DNA of 64,000 nucleotides from positions 49,200,879-49,264,878 of the forward strand of contig CM074187.1 in assembly GCA_037179385.1 (NCBI GenBank). Reading direction: 5' to 3'. Shown here in pieces: positions 13,701 to 28,700 of this stretch. A model generated the notes under the pieces. The model saw nothing but the letters and a program-made list of their open reading frames with translations, ran no database searches and was not told the DNA's origin. Numbering within the stretch: position 1 is the stretch's first letter; each line of letters starts with the position of its first letter. The translations under genes and the position numbers were made by a program. Origin of the DNA: Holothuria scabra. Taxonomy: Eukaryota > Echinodermata > Holothuroidea > Aspidochirotida > Holothuriidae.

Positions 13701-16700
13701 GAAGTAATGAAACACTTCTAAATTGTTGAATAAAAATAAATGTATCATTAATATAAGGGGATTTTTTTTAGAAATATCAAAATTTGAGACCATTTGTCTT
13801 TTTTGAAAACAAAGAATAAATCTCCTGGTTTGAAAGACAGAGATGGCAGACTCATTTTAACACATTTTGTGATGGCAAAATTTTGACTAGCCTTGAGCAG
13901 TTTACTAGACTCTCTACTTCAGAGTAGCGCATTTTGGCCCTGAATCGAGTTGTTGCAACACCCTACCTTCTTTAAATCTTAACTCCTGAGGAATTCTGAA
14001 AGTTGTCAAAAATATGCGATAACATTTGTTACAGATTCTGTTTGCTTTATTTGCTGGGTTTTCAAGGTTTTACACAAAATGGTTCTTTGGTCTTTCACTC
14101 CGCTCATTCACAAGATTTCCATTTCAGATGGACTCTATGATTCTCCAACTTTTGACATGTTCCTGTATCAGTTAATGCAGGAGTCTCAACTCCCTTCAGA
14201 GTCACAACAAATAGGATGACAGGTAAGGCAGCATAGCTTTTCCAGTCCCCGGCAGTCCGTCAGATTACTACCCTACCCATTGTGCTCCTACTAAATATTC
14301 TGAACAGTCAAGAGACCACAAGCATTCCACTGGGCAAGTTAATGAGGCAGCCATGGGGATAGAATACTCATTACTTTGTCCAGTGGACTGCTTGTGGTCC
14401 CTTGGCTGTTCAGAATATTCAGTATGAACACACTGGATAGAGCAGTACAATTTCATGACAAGACACTTTTTCAATCAATGCACAATACCATAAAAAGTCA
14501 GGACACCATTAAATTCAAAGTTTTCTGTAACTATTGGATATGAAATTTGACTTATTTTGCTAACTGTAAGCATTGTCATGCCTAACACTCCCATTCAGTT
14601 ATGGATGAGCCCCTTTAAGTGAACTCCATGCCATGGACTTCCTGTACCTTTTAATCATAAAGTATGTAAATTAATTTGTCAAGTATGTAAACTAATTATT
14701 TCAAGGCTACACTGACATCCAGTATTTTACTCGAAAATGGCGGTTCCATGGTGCTGGTCTGCTGAAGTCACTTTTTCAATACCAATCTTCTTACGAGCCT
14801 AGGAGATATACTCCAAAGTACAACCCTGATAAAATGCTACAACCCAGACATCCCATTGGTTTCACTTGACACCACTTTTAACCATTACAATGACTCACCT
14901 GGAGCTTGGTATACCCTTTTTTCCTAAATCAATTCGAACTTTTTCTCCAACATGCCTGTAGATTTCAACTAAAGTATTGATTGCTGTGTCACGAACCTGA
15001 AAGCCAATCAGAGCAAAGAAATTCATAGCAACTGTTTTGTCCCTTTCTCAGTACCAAATCTGTAATAAGTAGTTACAGAAATATACATTCATAATATATT
15101 CATCATCTACCTGAGCATATTACTAGCAAAAAAATATGCAGATGGAAAAAGTTGAGAAGCTGGGAGGCTCTTCCCGGGAAATCTGCCCATGTGGAGGGAA
15201 ATTTTGTCAATAGACGAGTTTGAATTTTATATCTTTGCATGCTGCATTTCTGCTGAGGTCAACTGGAAACAAAACATTTGAGCACTGCACCGGCCACAAA
15301 TAGCATACTGTTTGACATGTGTTGACATCCTGCCAACAGCTAAAACACACGTAAAAGTGTTACCTGTGGACCTTTGACCTATTGTGCAATACTACTCCTT
15401 GAAGAAACTTCTACCTGGTCTCTTGGAAGGAAATTTTTCAATTCTGTTCACGAAAATACAGGGAGAATGGTGGGAAATTTTACTTCCCTTCTTGGGAAAT
15501 AAACATTTTTTTCAGCCGTATGAATTGTATGACTGGTTTATGACAATATTATTGTATGACCAGTTTATGTCAATTGTCTAACAAGTCTACATTAGTTATT
15601 GATTGAAAAATGTCAGTACCACAAATAGAGATTACCGCAATACAAAGTAAATTTGGGACCATTTTTTTTTTTATCACATATTCTGCAATTGAGGCACAAA
15701 CAATGTGCATTTACAACTGTTCCCAGTTGGTTGGGAGGACAGGAGAAAGTGAGATGTTGCAGCACTTATGCTCAGATGCAAGTTTGTCTACCCCATCCCA
15801 CCCTCCTCAATTCTCCCACAAGCAAACTTTTGTCTACAAGGGGGGTAAAGCACTAAACCCCACCTAAGACATGTATGTACACACTCAGTACTTTCAGCAT
15901 CATTTACATTTAGCATTACATTTAGCAAGAACTTCTTTTTCATTTGGGTAAAAACGTAACAACGGTAACACACATGCAGAGATACAGACAATCAGCAACC
16001 TTACCTGTTCTTTTGTCAGCTTATCTCTTTAAAGCCATAATTTGGAACCTCAGATTGCTTATTTACAAATGCATACTGCTCCAACTTTCTATAGCTCTTA
16101 AACTCTGCTTACAAAGAAACCTCTCCAGCAATGTTTTTATATTTAAAACCGCTTAGTCTGCCAACATAATAAATCCCACCCATACATGACGGTAATTATC
16201 TGCATAAAGCCTCCCTAGGAAGAACCAACCCTAAAATTATGGAGGCTACAAAAACCCTTTAGGCAAGAACTAAAAGCCAGAAATAGGTCAATTGATAAAG
16301 ATGTCCTGATGTTTATACCTGACTGTTAGGGTCACCTAGCAACTTGCAAATTGATGGCACAACCTTACTTAAGGTTAGTGAAGCAGCACCATGTCTGAAA
16401 GGAAACAGGAAACAGGGAATAGATTTAACAAACATTAAAAATGGCCCACAATCAAGCATAAATTAAGCGAGTTGAAAAAGCATTTACATACCACAAAAAT
16501 AATTGTTATAAATATAACCCGGTTGAACTGAACTGTGAGCTGCAATCACTAAACCACATGGCAACCAGCTGAACACACTTAAATGGGAAATGAAGGAATT
16601 TATGAATACCTGTACATAGACCTCATTGCTGCTATTATTTTGTTTTTCAAAAATTGTTTTTTTTTACATCTATGAGCCCCTGACCTTTTATCAGACACCA

Positions 16701-19700
16701 CTGAAGGTATCAATGGCCTCTCTACATTTTTTCCTCTCCATAATTTGACAATCATACCTTTCCCCATGAAGACTGCATTCAGGAATAACTTTTACAGTAC
16801 CTCGGCCATTTTGGGGTTTTTGACAGTCTGCATGCAGTGCGATCTTCCTTTTGTAATAATTTTAAAGAGACCCTCCACTCTTGAATGATTTCAGATATCA
16901 TTTCAAAGGTCATTGAAAATATTTCATTAATAATAATTATGAACTTTAAGTAATAGGAACTTTGACATCAAATCACCCTTATTTGTTGGGAATCATTACC
17001 AATATTCATGTCTCTCATTCAGCAAAAGCTGCATTTAAATAGCACTGTTCCCTTCAAAGTTACTGACTAGCAGAAATCACTTGATGTTTCCATTGAAAAA
17101 CAAGGAACTGCTGTGAAATTTTGCTGTTTGAGGAAAAATCCTGGCAAGAATTGGTAGAAATTTAATATGATTCCAAATAATTAGCAAAATAAAGTAAGGA
17201 TAGTTTAAATACTCACACATTGATTGTGTTTATCAAACACAGTAAAATTTCTTCCCTTACTCTCCATGCTTTATGTGAGAATGCTTTCATCAACCTTTCA
17301 AATATATACTGCAATGCAAACACACAAAATATAAATTATGTCAATATCAGTAAGTAAACAAAATTTTAAATTATTATTTTATTTTTTCTCTTTGTATTAA
17401 TTCTATAATTTTGAACCCCTCATATACAAAATATATCTGTGAGGAACTGAAAAGAAGAAGGAGAAAAGTCATGTTTCAGAAAAAGCACAAGACACGGAAA
17501 GAGCCTGTGTTCTGTATATAATACCTGTGCAACTTCCATCCAAGTATTCACACAATGGTATTGGTGTGTCATTAAATCTCATCTATTTACACTGCACAAT
17601 CACATTAAGTAATATTTGGACTTCATAAGCTCACAAGAATATCTGATGTCCTTCTTGTGGAGAAATCCTGTAGGATTTTATGCATATGATGTTACAAAAC
17701 AGAAAATGCACCCTCTCATAACTTTAAACAAGTTGCTGTTATTATTGCGAATTTCTCCAACAAAGGCAAATAGTTGATGTGTGCTTTGTCAAATTAGTGT
17801 AGGTCTTGTATCCACCTGGGGCAGGTGCTTTCATCTTTAATACATTATTGTTTGCCTCCAAAAAAATATTCACGAAATCATTGCATAAGGTTTATTTTCT
17901 GACTTTTCTCCAGTCTCACTTTTCCTTTTCTCTTTTTCTACAGTACATCATGATATTATTTTTGGAAAGCTGGGAAGGGGGAGCGACTTGGGAAGCTGGG
18001 GAAGGGAACGAGACTTTGAAGGTTGGGGAGCAGGGAGACACTTTGAAGACTGAAGAGAGGAGAGAGACTTTGAAGGCTGGTGAGGGAGAGAGACTTTGAA
18101 GGCTAAGGAGGGGAGAGAGACTTTGAAGGCTGGTGAGGGAGAGAGACTTTGAAGGCTAAGGAGGGGAGAGAGACTTTGAAGGCTGGGGAGAGGAGAAAGA
18201 CTAAAGAATGTGGAAGGGAATGAGACTTCGAAGGCTGGGAAGAGACTTTGAAGGCTGGTGAACGGAGAGACTTCATTTTGAGTAATGGGGTGACTTCACA
18301 CTCAGGCTAGGAAATTCTGGATAATTTTAAGCTGAGACTCCTTGTAAATCTGTAGAATTTCAGAATTGAGTGAGAAAAATGTCACATTATTTTCAAGAAA
18401 CATTTAAGAACTAGGATAGTCTACTATACTAATCCACACTGCGGTGGCTATGTTTCCCTTTAAATGATATTCTCTGAATAATTTGATACATAATACATGC
18501 TCTGTCTGTAGAATGACTCAACATATCACAATATCCCTTTGCAGGGGGTTCCTTCAACAATATCACAGTGCAGTAATGCCAACCTGCAGTGTACCAAAGA
18601 AACATGATAAGAGCAACAATATAACAGATACTATCAGAAACCTTTGAAACTGAAAACAATGCCGACAGCAAAATTTGATACCTGAACCAAAATACTTGTA
18701 CCAATGAATACAGGCAATTTAGCCACTATTCATAACAAGTGCTTGTAACAGACAAGTGCACACATACTGCACACAAGTAGTAATTACTGCTTACAATTAT
18801 GCATATTATTCGCCATTTGAAATTTCATACTTAATTGTATGCAAGCATATCATAGCTAGGATTAGGCTGTTACTTACAATCAAACATGCTGATTGTTCAT
18901 TGTTAAATTAAGACCTCATCATACTTGATTGTATGCAGGGTACATAAATTTACAATTTGGGAGTTCTCAGTTTATAACAGGTGATACTGTAAACTTCCTT
19001 TCATAAAATGTAGATGGAATTCATGAAACTCAGGAAGAGGTTCAAGGAATGTAAGATAGGACTACTAACTGTTCACAAAAATGATGTGTAGCATCATTTA
19101 AGCGGCTCATTGAGTTGGTTCATGAAATTCAATAAATTTTTCCAAACTTGTTAATCACTGGCGGCATGTACGGTACGACCGTTGGTGACATACAGAGTTG
19201 ACGTTTGCACACTGTGTCGGTACCGCACTAAAATATACCTCAAAAGTAACCATTGAATATTGTGACTAGAAGAGGTTTTAGTCAGTGGGCATTTGTGAGT
19301 ATCTGCATAATATTATTTTGGCAAATCTCTCAAAACAATATTTTTCTAGGTTACCGCAAAAAATTCAGTACTGAACTTTTTTGGCAGTAACCTAGCGACA
19401 TTGTGTTAACTGATTTGCCAAAAAAGTGCCACCATTTTGCGTGTAGACACTTCTAAAATTCAAAAATTTTCGAAAAGAGGAGGGGACCACCCTCTCCACT
19501 TATACCCCTCCCCCAGGCCGGCGATCCACCAATGGACTGATCAGATGGACCCGCATCTAGCCTCTCGGAACTTGAGAGCTATGTCTACATATTACTGTAC
19601 ATAGTTAGCTCCAAGGGGCTTTGATAAAACCCCATGGGTGGTGAACTTTATTTAGTCTTATCCTCAAATACAATTCACTGCAACACAATGCAGAACTATG

Positions 19701-22700
19701 AAGTGCAGCATTCTCCATACATGTGAAATACTCTAACTGTTGTATATTAAAACGAAAAATCAACCAGTGTGACAAAAATTCCTGAAAAACTCACACCCTC
19801 ATAAACAATTTTGCAACTTTCTGTACATCTGTGTTTCATAGACTGGGTAATGAATTTGTGCCTGTGAACACCCACCACTACTTTGCCTATACCTCAGTCT
19901 ACACTACTATTACACAAATTAAAAATTATCTTGTCTGAAAGTGCTACATGCACGTTTCCTCACAGGAAAGATTTTCTGTAAACTGTACAGTGCTATGGGA
20001 TGCCTTAATTATCCATGGACCCTATTTCCCCATTTTTCATATTTTTCCATATCAATGAACACTATTTTTTTGATCCACAAAATAGCAAACTTCAGGGAAG
20101 GAAAGTTGAAAAGGACAACTCAGCAAAGCTAACTGTTCTTGAGCAAACATAACAATGCAATGATTTCAAACTTATATGCAAAGTAAATACATCCCATTGA
20201 CAAATTCGTATCTTACTTGTGGAGATGCTGCTGATGTCATCAACTTCTGAATAAAATTCTGAGCTGATTCTCGTACCTGTAGGATAAAATTCAATACCAA
20301 TCAAGGGATCACGACCAAAATTTCCAAAGGATTAATGAGCATTATGATGGTGAATTTGCAATTGATTACTGAATAACATAAATAAATGAGAAGTTGAACA
20401 GTCCTTCAATCTCATCATGGCAGATAGTTTGTTGTTGAAGTTGTTGTTGTCCAGGGTAGTCAAAAGTAGTGGCAACCACTAGCAAATCACCTTCTACTTA
20501 GGCACTTGACGCCGCCTACTTTTCTCTACATCACACACCGTCTACTTAAAGTCCCAGTTATCTCACCCCAAACAGTACCAATTCTCCTAACCTTCTTACT
20601 TATGCCCCTCCCAAAATTGTCTGAAATTCATGCTCATCCAGATACAATCTCAGTTTATTGCTTCAAGGTGGGTAAAGAAAAACTCAATTTATATAATAAA
20701 AACACTCTCGGTACCGTTCATGCTGTGTAATATAAGCTTTGGTACTGTGCATTGTTTGAATTAGCTGTCAATCAAAGAGCTGAGCCAATTGAGAATTTCT
20801 GTACCCTCGTACCAAAATTATAGATTGGGGTGAGAGGTTTGGCCCTTTTAAGGAATAAACTGCATTTGTCGGACTATTGTTGGTAAATAAACCATCGTGA
20901 CTCCAAATTTGGAAAAATAATGAACCAGAATGCAAAAATGCATTGAGGTTTCGATGATACATAAATGTTCCGTTTCAAAGAGTGCCATCATGCACCATTA
21001 ATATCTTCTCATTCAAATGTTATACTAGCATGTTCAAAAAATGATTTTGTCATTCCAGATGATCTTTTGACCTCCATAAAAGCCCTACACAGCTAGAATG
21101 ACAAACAGACAGACAGACAAATGGACAAACAGCTATCTTGAAAGATCACATTTAAAAAGGTTTCCAGGCTTTGACCCCTGGAGACCCTAGATGACCTTTC
21201 ATCTCTGCAAAAAACTATGGGGACCATCTTCTAACCACAATGCATCCACATACCCAAATATGAAATCTATCCAAGTTTCCTATCTTGAGAAATTGCATAA
21301 GCAGGATTTTCAGACTTGGACCAGCAGTGACCCCAGATGACCTTTGACCTCCATCAAAAACATTACGCACCATTTCCTGACCATAACCCATTTACATAAC
21401 AAATATAGAATCTATCAAAGCTACTTTACCTGAGATATCACATAAACAAGGTTTTCAGACTTTGACCCCTGGTGACCCCAGATGACCTTTGATCTTCGCC
21501 AAAAGCAATAGGGATCATTTACTGACTATAACACATCCACATACCAAATATGAAATCTATCCAAGTTTCCTAACTTGAGATATTACCTTAACAAGGTTTT
21601 CATACTTTGACCCCTGATGACCCCAGATGACCTTTGACCTCCACCAAAAACAATAGGGACCACCTCCTGACCATAACACATCCACATACTACATATGAAA
21701 TCTATTCAGGCTTTCTACCTTGAGATATCTTGTTAACGAGATTTTCAGACGTTGACCCCTGGTGACCCCAGATGACCTTTGACCTACCCCAAAAACAATA
21801 GGGACCATCTACTGACTATAACACATCCACATACTTGATATGAAATCTATCCAAGTTTCCTATCTTGAGATATTACCTTAACAAGGTTTTCATACTTTGA
21901 CCCCTGATAGCCCCAGATGACCTTTGACCTCCACCAAAAACAACAGGGACCACCTCCTGACCATAACACATCCACATACCAAATATGAAATCTATGCAAG
22001 CTTCCTATCTTGAGATATTGTGTTAACAAGGTTTTCAGACTTTGACCCCTGGTGACCCCAGGTGACCTTTGACCTCCACCAAAAATGATAGGGACCATTT
22101 ACTGACTATAATGCATCCACATACCAAATATGAAATCTATCCAAGTCTCCTACCTTGAGATATTACCTTATCAAGGTTTTCAAACTTCGACTCCTGGGGA
22201 CCCCAGATGACCTTTGACCCCCACCAAAAACAAAAGGGACCATCTCCTGACCATAACACATCCACATACGAAATATGAAATCTTTTCAACCTTCCTACCT
22301 TGAGATATCGTGTTAACGAGATTTTCAGGCATTGACCCCTGGTGACCCCAGATGACCTTTGAACTACCCCAAAAACAATAGGGACCATCTACTGACTATA
22401 ACGCATCCACATACCAAATATGAAATCTATCCAAGCTTCCTATCTTGAGATATTGAGTTAACAAGGTTTTCAGACTTTGACCCCCTGGTGACCCCAGGTG
22501 ACCTTTGACCTCAACCAAAAACGATAGGGTTCTTCCTCTCAACATGGCGCATCTATGTACCAAGTTTGAAAACTGTCACACATTCCTATCTTGAGATATC
22601 GTGCTAACAAGCAAAGTGTCACAAACACACACACATACACGCACATACGTACCCATACATACAAACATACACACGCACGCCATCATGATTGCATTGGTTT

Positions 22701-25700
22701 CTCTTATCATCGAAACCAAAAAGGCAAAGCCAAGTCCATTACTTCTTTCAAATTTGGAGTCGAAACGGGTTATTCACCACCAATAATCGCACAAATGTGG
22801 TTCATTCCTTTTCAACCACCCCAAAAAATGTCATTTTTGGGGGTTTACTTTCTATTAGTTTCTGTAAATCATTACAATGGCCAATGTATTAGAGAATAAC
22901 CTGTCAGTGTGTAACCAATCAGAATGCAGGATTCTAAATAACCAGTCAGTAGAGGTGGTAGAAGTGGTTTCACATGGCCAGGTTTCCAGATGTAGCCTCC
23001 TAAGAATGTACTGAGCAGCCTCCTACTCAGAAAAATTTTGACTACCTCAGTTGCTGTTGTTTAGTTGTTGCAGAACAAGTGTAAGAGTTGTTGTTGATAA
23101 AGTTTACTTGTTGTACAACAAATTTTACAATTGTTTTTGTTTAGTGGTTGCACAGCAAGTTTTGAGCTGTTGTTGGTATAGTCCACTGTTTTTGCATTAA
23201 TTTTTATATTACAATTGCTAACCTGATTTGTACTCCTTGCAAATTGTAACACCTGGTTAGACACTGTTAGTTACATATGGCATGTATCTCTATAAACTGA
23301 ATGAAAAGCTTGACAGTGTATGAGTTCCTCCTATGGAATAAAAGTCCCCAAAAAGCAGAGAATTTGCTTTTCCCTCTGTCCATTTTTCTCCTTTAACCAT
23401 TACCATAAAAGATGGAATAAATTTTCCAAATTGTTTGTTTTTAAAGTTCCTTTCTTCAAAATTTGCAACCATGGCAACTTACAAAATTTAGACAACTGTC
23501 TCCTTTGTACATAAATAACATTAATAATTGCATTGTGCCTCATTTATATCTCAAATGGTAGAATGAATTAACTTTCTCATACCAAATAAACCTCAAAAGG
23601 AGGAAGTAATTTCTTTTAAGTTGTACTTTCTATGAATTCAAATTAGAAAAAAACCTTGAAGCACACTTTTTATTAGCTTATGTTTGCTACAGCAGCAATA
23701 CTATTTACAGTACTTGGTTTATACACAGCATACAACATCTGCATTCAGTTTATTCTCATTTGAGTGCAGTATTGTATGAACGCCAACCAGGGCTGTATGT
23801 TTATTTCCCTGGGAGGGAGTCAAATTATTTTTCAAGAACAGCATAATTTTCCCATCATTCTCGCTATATTTTCATGTACATAAAAAAGGAAATTTTAATG
23901 CCAAAAATTCCTTGGAAGGGACCCCCCTTTCCCAACTTCTTCCACCCATGATAAACAGGAGACAAGATCTGGTTCTGACCCTGCGCAGGAAATTTATTTG
24001 CAAATAGGGATGCTTTTGATCCCCAGATCAGATTTTAATGCACCTTTGGGAAGGATCAGACCTGTGAGCAATCAAAGCAACAAGTGGGAACCCAACAGGG
24101 ATCAGAAGGCTTGGTCTCACATACCCAGCGGCACTCTGTGTTTCCCTGAGTGAACACTAGAGCAAAACTGAAAGTTAAGACCGTGTTTTCTCACATTTCC
24201 CAAGTCAGGTTGTTGGGTTGTTCCATAGAAACATTGTCATATATTTTATATACCAATAATTAGTGCCTAGGGTTAGATGGTACCGTATAGGTCATCAGCA
24301 CCATAAACACCTGTTTCATTGATTGAATACCACAAACATGGTGTTTAAAACTACTAAATCCCTGCAAATTAAGGTGGATCAAAATTCAAACACTGACCTT
24401 GAGTATACATGCATTCCAATGATATTCAAGCTCAAGGTAACACAGTGTTACCTGACCACAGTATTGGTGACCTGGGGTCAACTTTGAACATAGTCTTACA
24501 TCGAGCACCAACCAAACTCACGTAAACAAACATGACCTGCATACATAATTTCAATGATGTAACTTTCTGTCACTTGAACCAGAGAAGGGTATCAGATCTC
24601 ACAGGGTTCAAAAAGATAATATACTCTAGTGGTTGATCACAAAATTTTCCCACTGAATGAGCCTTCGGAAATTAGTAGATTACCAGGGATTAAGGGGATC
24701 AAGTGGAAACACAACCACTTACTTAACTAACCACTGCCAATATTTGCATCTTTATCACTATATCAGAAAAGTATGGACCACAGAAACTTGACAGATAGAT
24801 TACAGTATTCCATAGACACCCACTTAAGTTTAACAGTAGAATGTTTACTAAGTACCATGCAAACAGATCTAATATTAATTAAACCCAATTGACCTGCTAG
24901 TGTACATAACACAATATCTAAGTGTGCACTGGTCAATGGCAGGATTTAGAAATTCAACACATATTCCTTCTTTATCATCTGTCCATCTTTACAAAGCGAA
25001 CAGTTTAAAGGAAATTATTGCATTGAAAATGCTCCAATATATAGCATCAAAAGTAAATAGCTGTTGTCATTTTCAAATCATTCGGTCTCAACGATATACC
25101 CCAGCAATGGCTTCATCTCCTCAAAATATTATGCCCAAGAAGAGTTATGAAAGTTGCATCTTTTGAAATGTTGAAAGTTTGGGTGAACAAATTATTCTTG
25201 GGCAACAAACAACTGAATTTCTATCTGAGGAAAACTTGTCACTCAAAAATAAGGCTACCATGTTGCCTTATTTCTAATTATTTATCACTCTTTGTCAATA
25301 AATATTGCTTTCAAAAGGATGAAATTTCCATGAAAAACAAATGCAGTATTTCCCTTTAAAACAGACATATTCATTGCTTTATCTTTTATGATATGATTCA
25401 GTATTCTCTTTGTCTTTCTTGCTGAAACATTCTGCTTCTTTTGCAGTATATATTTTTATATGATGTACTTTAATGTATATACTTAAGTGAAAATTGATAG
25501 CAGCTAACAACTTCCAAACAGAGTGCAAAGAGAAATGTTGAACTCAAAATGCACCACATTGCATACTTAAAACAAGGTGAAAACCCAAGTTATCAAAAAA
25601 AGAGCTTTATAGTGTCTTATGTTAACTTCTTTATTATTCTGAATTGTATCTATATAAATATCAGTTTGAAAGCAATAAAAAACTAAAACTTCTTTGTGAA

Positions 25701-28700
25701 AATGAGAAAACAGCAATGCCAACAGGAATACTTTAAAATCATCTAGCTCTGCTATAAGGCGTATTCTTAAACACCCAGTTTCATCACACCCCTGCCAATA
25801 TAGCAGAACTCACACTTAGCTCATAATGAACTGAAGTTCATAGCCACATCCATGACAAAAACTATGCATAAGGAGCTCAGTTGGAAACTTACAAATTATC
25901 GGTCAAATTAAGGGTGGTCATTTTTGAATGAAAAATGACCATTTGAATTGACAAGCATTTACTAAATGCATTTATTATAATCCTGCAGGAAGTTAAGATT
26001 GTCCTCTACTACCATGTTTACAAGGCTCACCCTGATCAACAAGACTGTCTGTGCATCATATTATAAGCAGTACAATTGCCAAACTGAACCTGCATAATAC
26101 TTTATGCTAATATCACACCCAGGCTTGAGCGCAGCTCATCCCTGCACTTTAATAGCCGAAAGGGCAGTGTAGACATAATAGCAGCACAACACAAATCAGT
26201 GCAAGGGTACAGTACTGTACATGTATGCAAGTTGTTTGAAGATTGTATCCGTTGGGAACATGGAAAAGCCACATGGTCTGATACTACAAGAGTAACAAGC
26301 AGGAACTGACAACAATGCAAAAGGGCACTTGCTAATGGTATTGGTTTTAACAAAACTGACCTTTCTTTGTATACTATTGGTTTCCTATTTGAATTGGGAT
26401 GATGTGGTGAAATGATATTGTAGAGGCTGTCAGGGGAATGGTTAAGTTTTAAGAAAAACTGGTTATTTCATTTGACTTGTTTTAACCAATGAAATTTGCA
26501 GACTGAGAATGACTATTCTGTTGGGTTTAAGTAAGGATGCTCATGCAATGAACATATTACCGTTCCATGACACCTGAGCAGAGTTGAAACAATACTGCTA
26601 TGCAGAGTGAAATATTGAAAGCATTTTTTTCCAAAATACAATTTCAGAGGACATCTTCTGTCAATCAGTACAGCCAAACTGAGTAGTTTCTGAAGTGAGG
26701 GATTATTGACAAGGAATATAGAGTGCATTCACTGATGTAACAAACCACGCCCCTTTTGACAGGCAAAAACTAGTGCAGTATGTACACTAGCTGGTGTAGC
26801 TAACTGAGAAAAAGCTGACGACCCATGTGTGACTGCTGCACTAAAACACTCTTGACTTTTGCCTGGCAGTGGGCGTGGCTTAAGCTACTCATTGTGACAT
26901 CATGTGAAAGCATATGCAAATTATATTAGCAGCCAGAATTGATTTGAAATTTCAATGCTCAATGTTTATTTCTGCCTCAAACCTTAATAAAAAAAATAAT
27001 ATGAATACAAAATATAAACAGCTGTAGACTATCTCATAAGGCCAGTTCCCTGCCTCCCAGCATTGGCTTGCTCAAATCTAGTTTAGACACTGCGAGCAAC
27101 TTCCTATTTGAAGGATTGACACAAAATATTGTACCATATGTTTTACACATGTATGTTTGTAATTTGAGGCATATTGTTGACTTTGCTATTACAAGCACAT
27201 CTTGACATGAAGAATTATCTTTTTCCATTGTGACATTTAAACATAAACATAGCAGTAAGTCTAGCCATGTCTCAGCTAAGATAAGGTTATTTGAACCCTG
27301 CACATTCAAAATTCTGTGACCTTAGCAAAACAGCACTCAGAATGCATGTACCAAACTGTGCAAGCCTGCTCCTATCAGCTGTCAGTTCCTCTCACAATTA
27401 TCAAAACATATTTCTGTCTTTCAAAGCCTGCCAAGGTCAACATTTAAACATTTTGACTCCAATGTGCCAACTACTCATTCAAGGACAAATGTACAATGTG
27501 CTGGAGGCTGTTCACCATAGAACTTTATCTGTAGTATAATATAAATGCAGCACCAGTAAGGGTGGCCCCATGAATGTAAAAAAAATCAATATCTTCAGAG
27601 TAATTGATTTTTTAACAGTGTTAGACATAAAAGGGGATGCCACTACTGGTACTGTAAGCACTTTTGTATTCTTGTGTCATTGCATTGAAAAGAAGGGGAG
27701 TCAATATTATGGGGGCTTTGTATTTGTACCCTAAAAGAAGATAATAGTATTTAGGAAAATAATTGAGCAGCTCTTTTGACATTCTTACCTGTTCCTTGCT
27801 GTCCCCAAGCCGCTCCACTGCTGGAGGCAAAGCTGCAAATGATAAAAAAAAAATAATATAATAATAAATACTTGCTGAAAATAAAACATTTATCAAGAGT
27901 CCTACTACAGTAATGTCAAGGTCCATACTATTAATACCTGTAGAATCAATGCTTGTCAGGGCAGATAGAGTTTTGTCAAGTATGTTCTACATTGGCAACT
28001 GAATTTCAACAAATTTATTTTTCTTTTTCAATTTTTAAGATCTCTGTTACAGTCAATCACATCGTGTGTGTGTGCTCGAAAAAAAAAACAATGTCACCAA
28101 TAGCCATGGCTATCTTCCAGGGTTACATCTCTATGATCTGACAAAACGGCACCAAAGTACACGTTGTGGGTACCAAAGTACGTTTTTATTGGGCCCTAAG
28201 TACACTATTGTGGGCAGAAATGTACATTATTACCGGTGCCAAAGTTTATATTTGTCAGTGCCAAAGAACACTTTGTCCACAGCAAAATACATTATTGTCG
28301 ATGCTAAAGTTAATTTTTGTCGTCCCCAAAGTACACTTTGTCGGAACATAGAGGCATCCGAACAAAGAGATTTCGGAACATAGGGATGTCCCCATCTTCC
28401 CGTACTAATGGCTGTGGTGTCTCTAAAAATCTCCTATTGGAATAGCATAGACCTATAGCCATTTTGCTCGTTTTAGCCATGCCCTTTTTGAATTAAATCT
28501 TATTACAAGCCCTGGGAGGAAATATGATCTGCACACAAAATTGACCTAATTTCTCATGAGCTTACTGAATATGTGACAATAACATGTCATTTGCAGGAAT
28601 TGCATTGCCTTGGGAAGAACTACATCAGAAGGTTCATACTCTGCATACAGTATCAATATCAACATCATCTACAGTATGCAAACAATATTTAAAACACTTA

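Larger units (their letters stand above)
17309..20216. other. CLASP intron 4
   Basis: Contains a purine-rich minisatellite (about 17970-18265) and a 108-bp palindrome (19316-19423), listed separately. The rest is AT-rich intron without further features. Confidence 0.6.

Noticed and set aside
17806..18099. 97-codon frame ending in a Glu/Gly/Thr-rich repeat
   Set aside because: The repeated part is the purine minisatellite read in one frame and lies in a CLASP intron on the opposite strand.
21847..22388. Repeated 83-codon minus-strand frames (MVPI-FG--QRS-GVTRGQ...) in the HINE cores
   Set aside because: They recur at 290-bp steps, two monomers apart, because the 145-bp unit happens to lack stops in one frame; the frame shifts every monomer.
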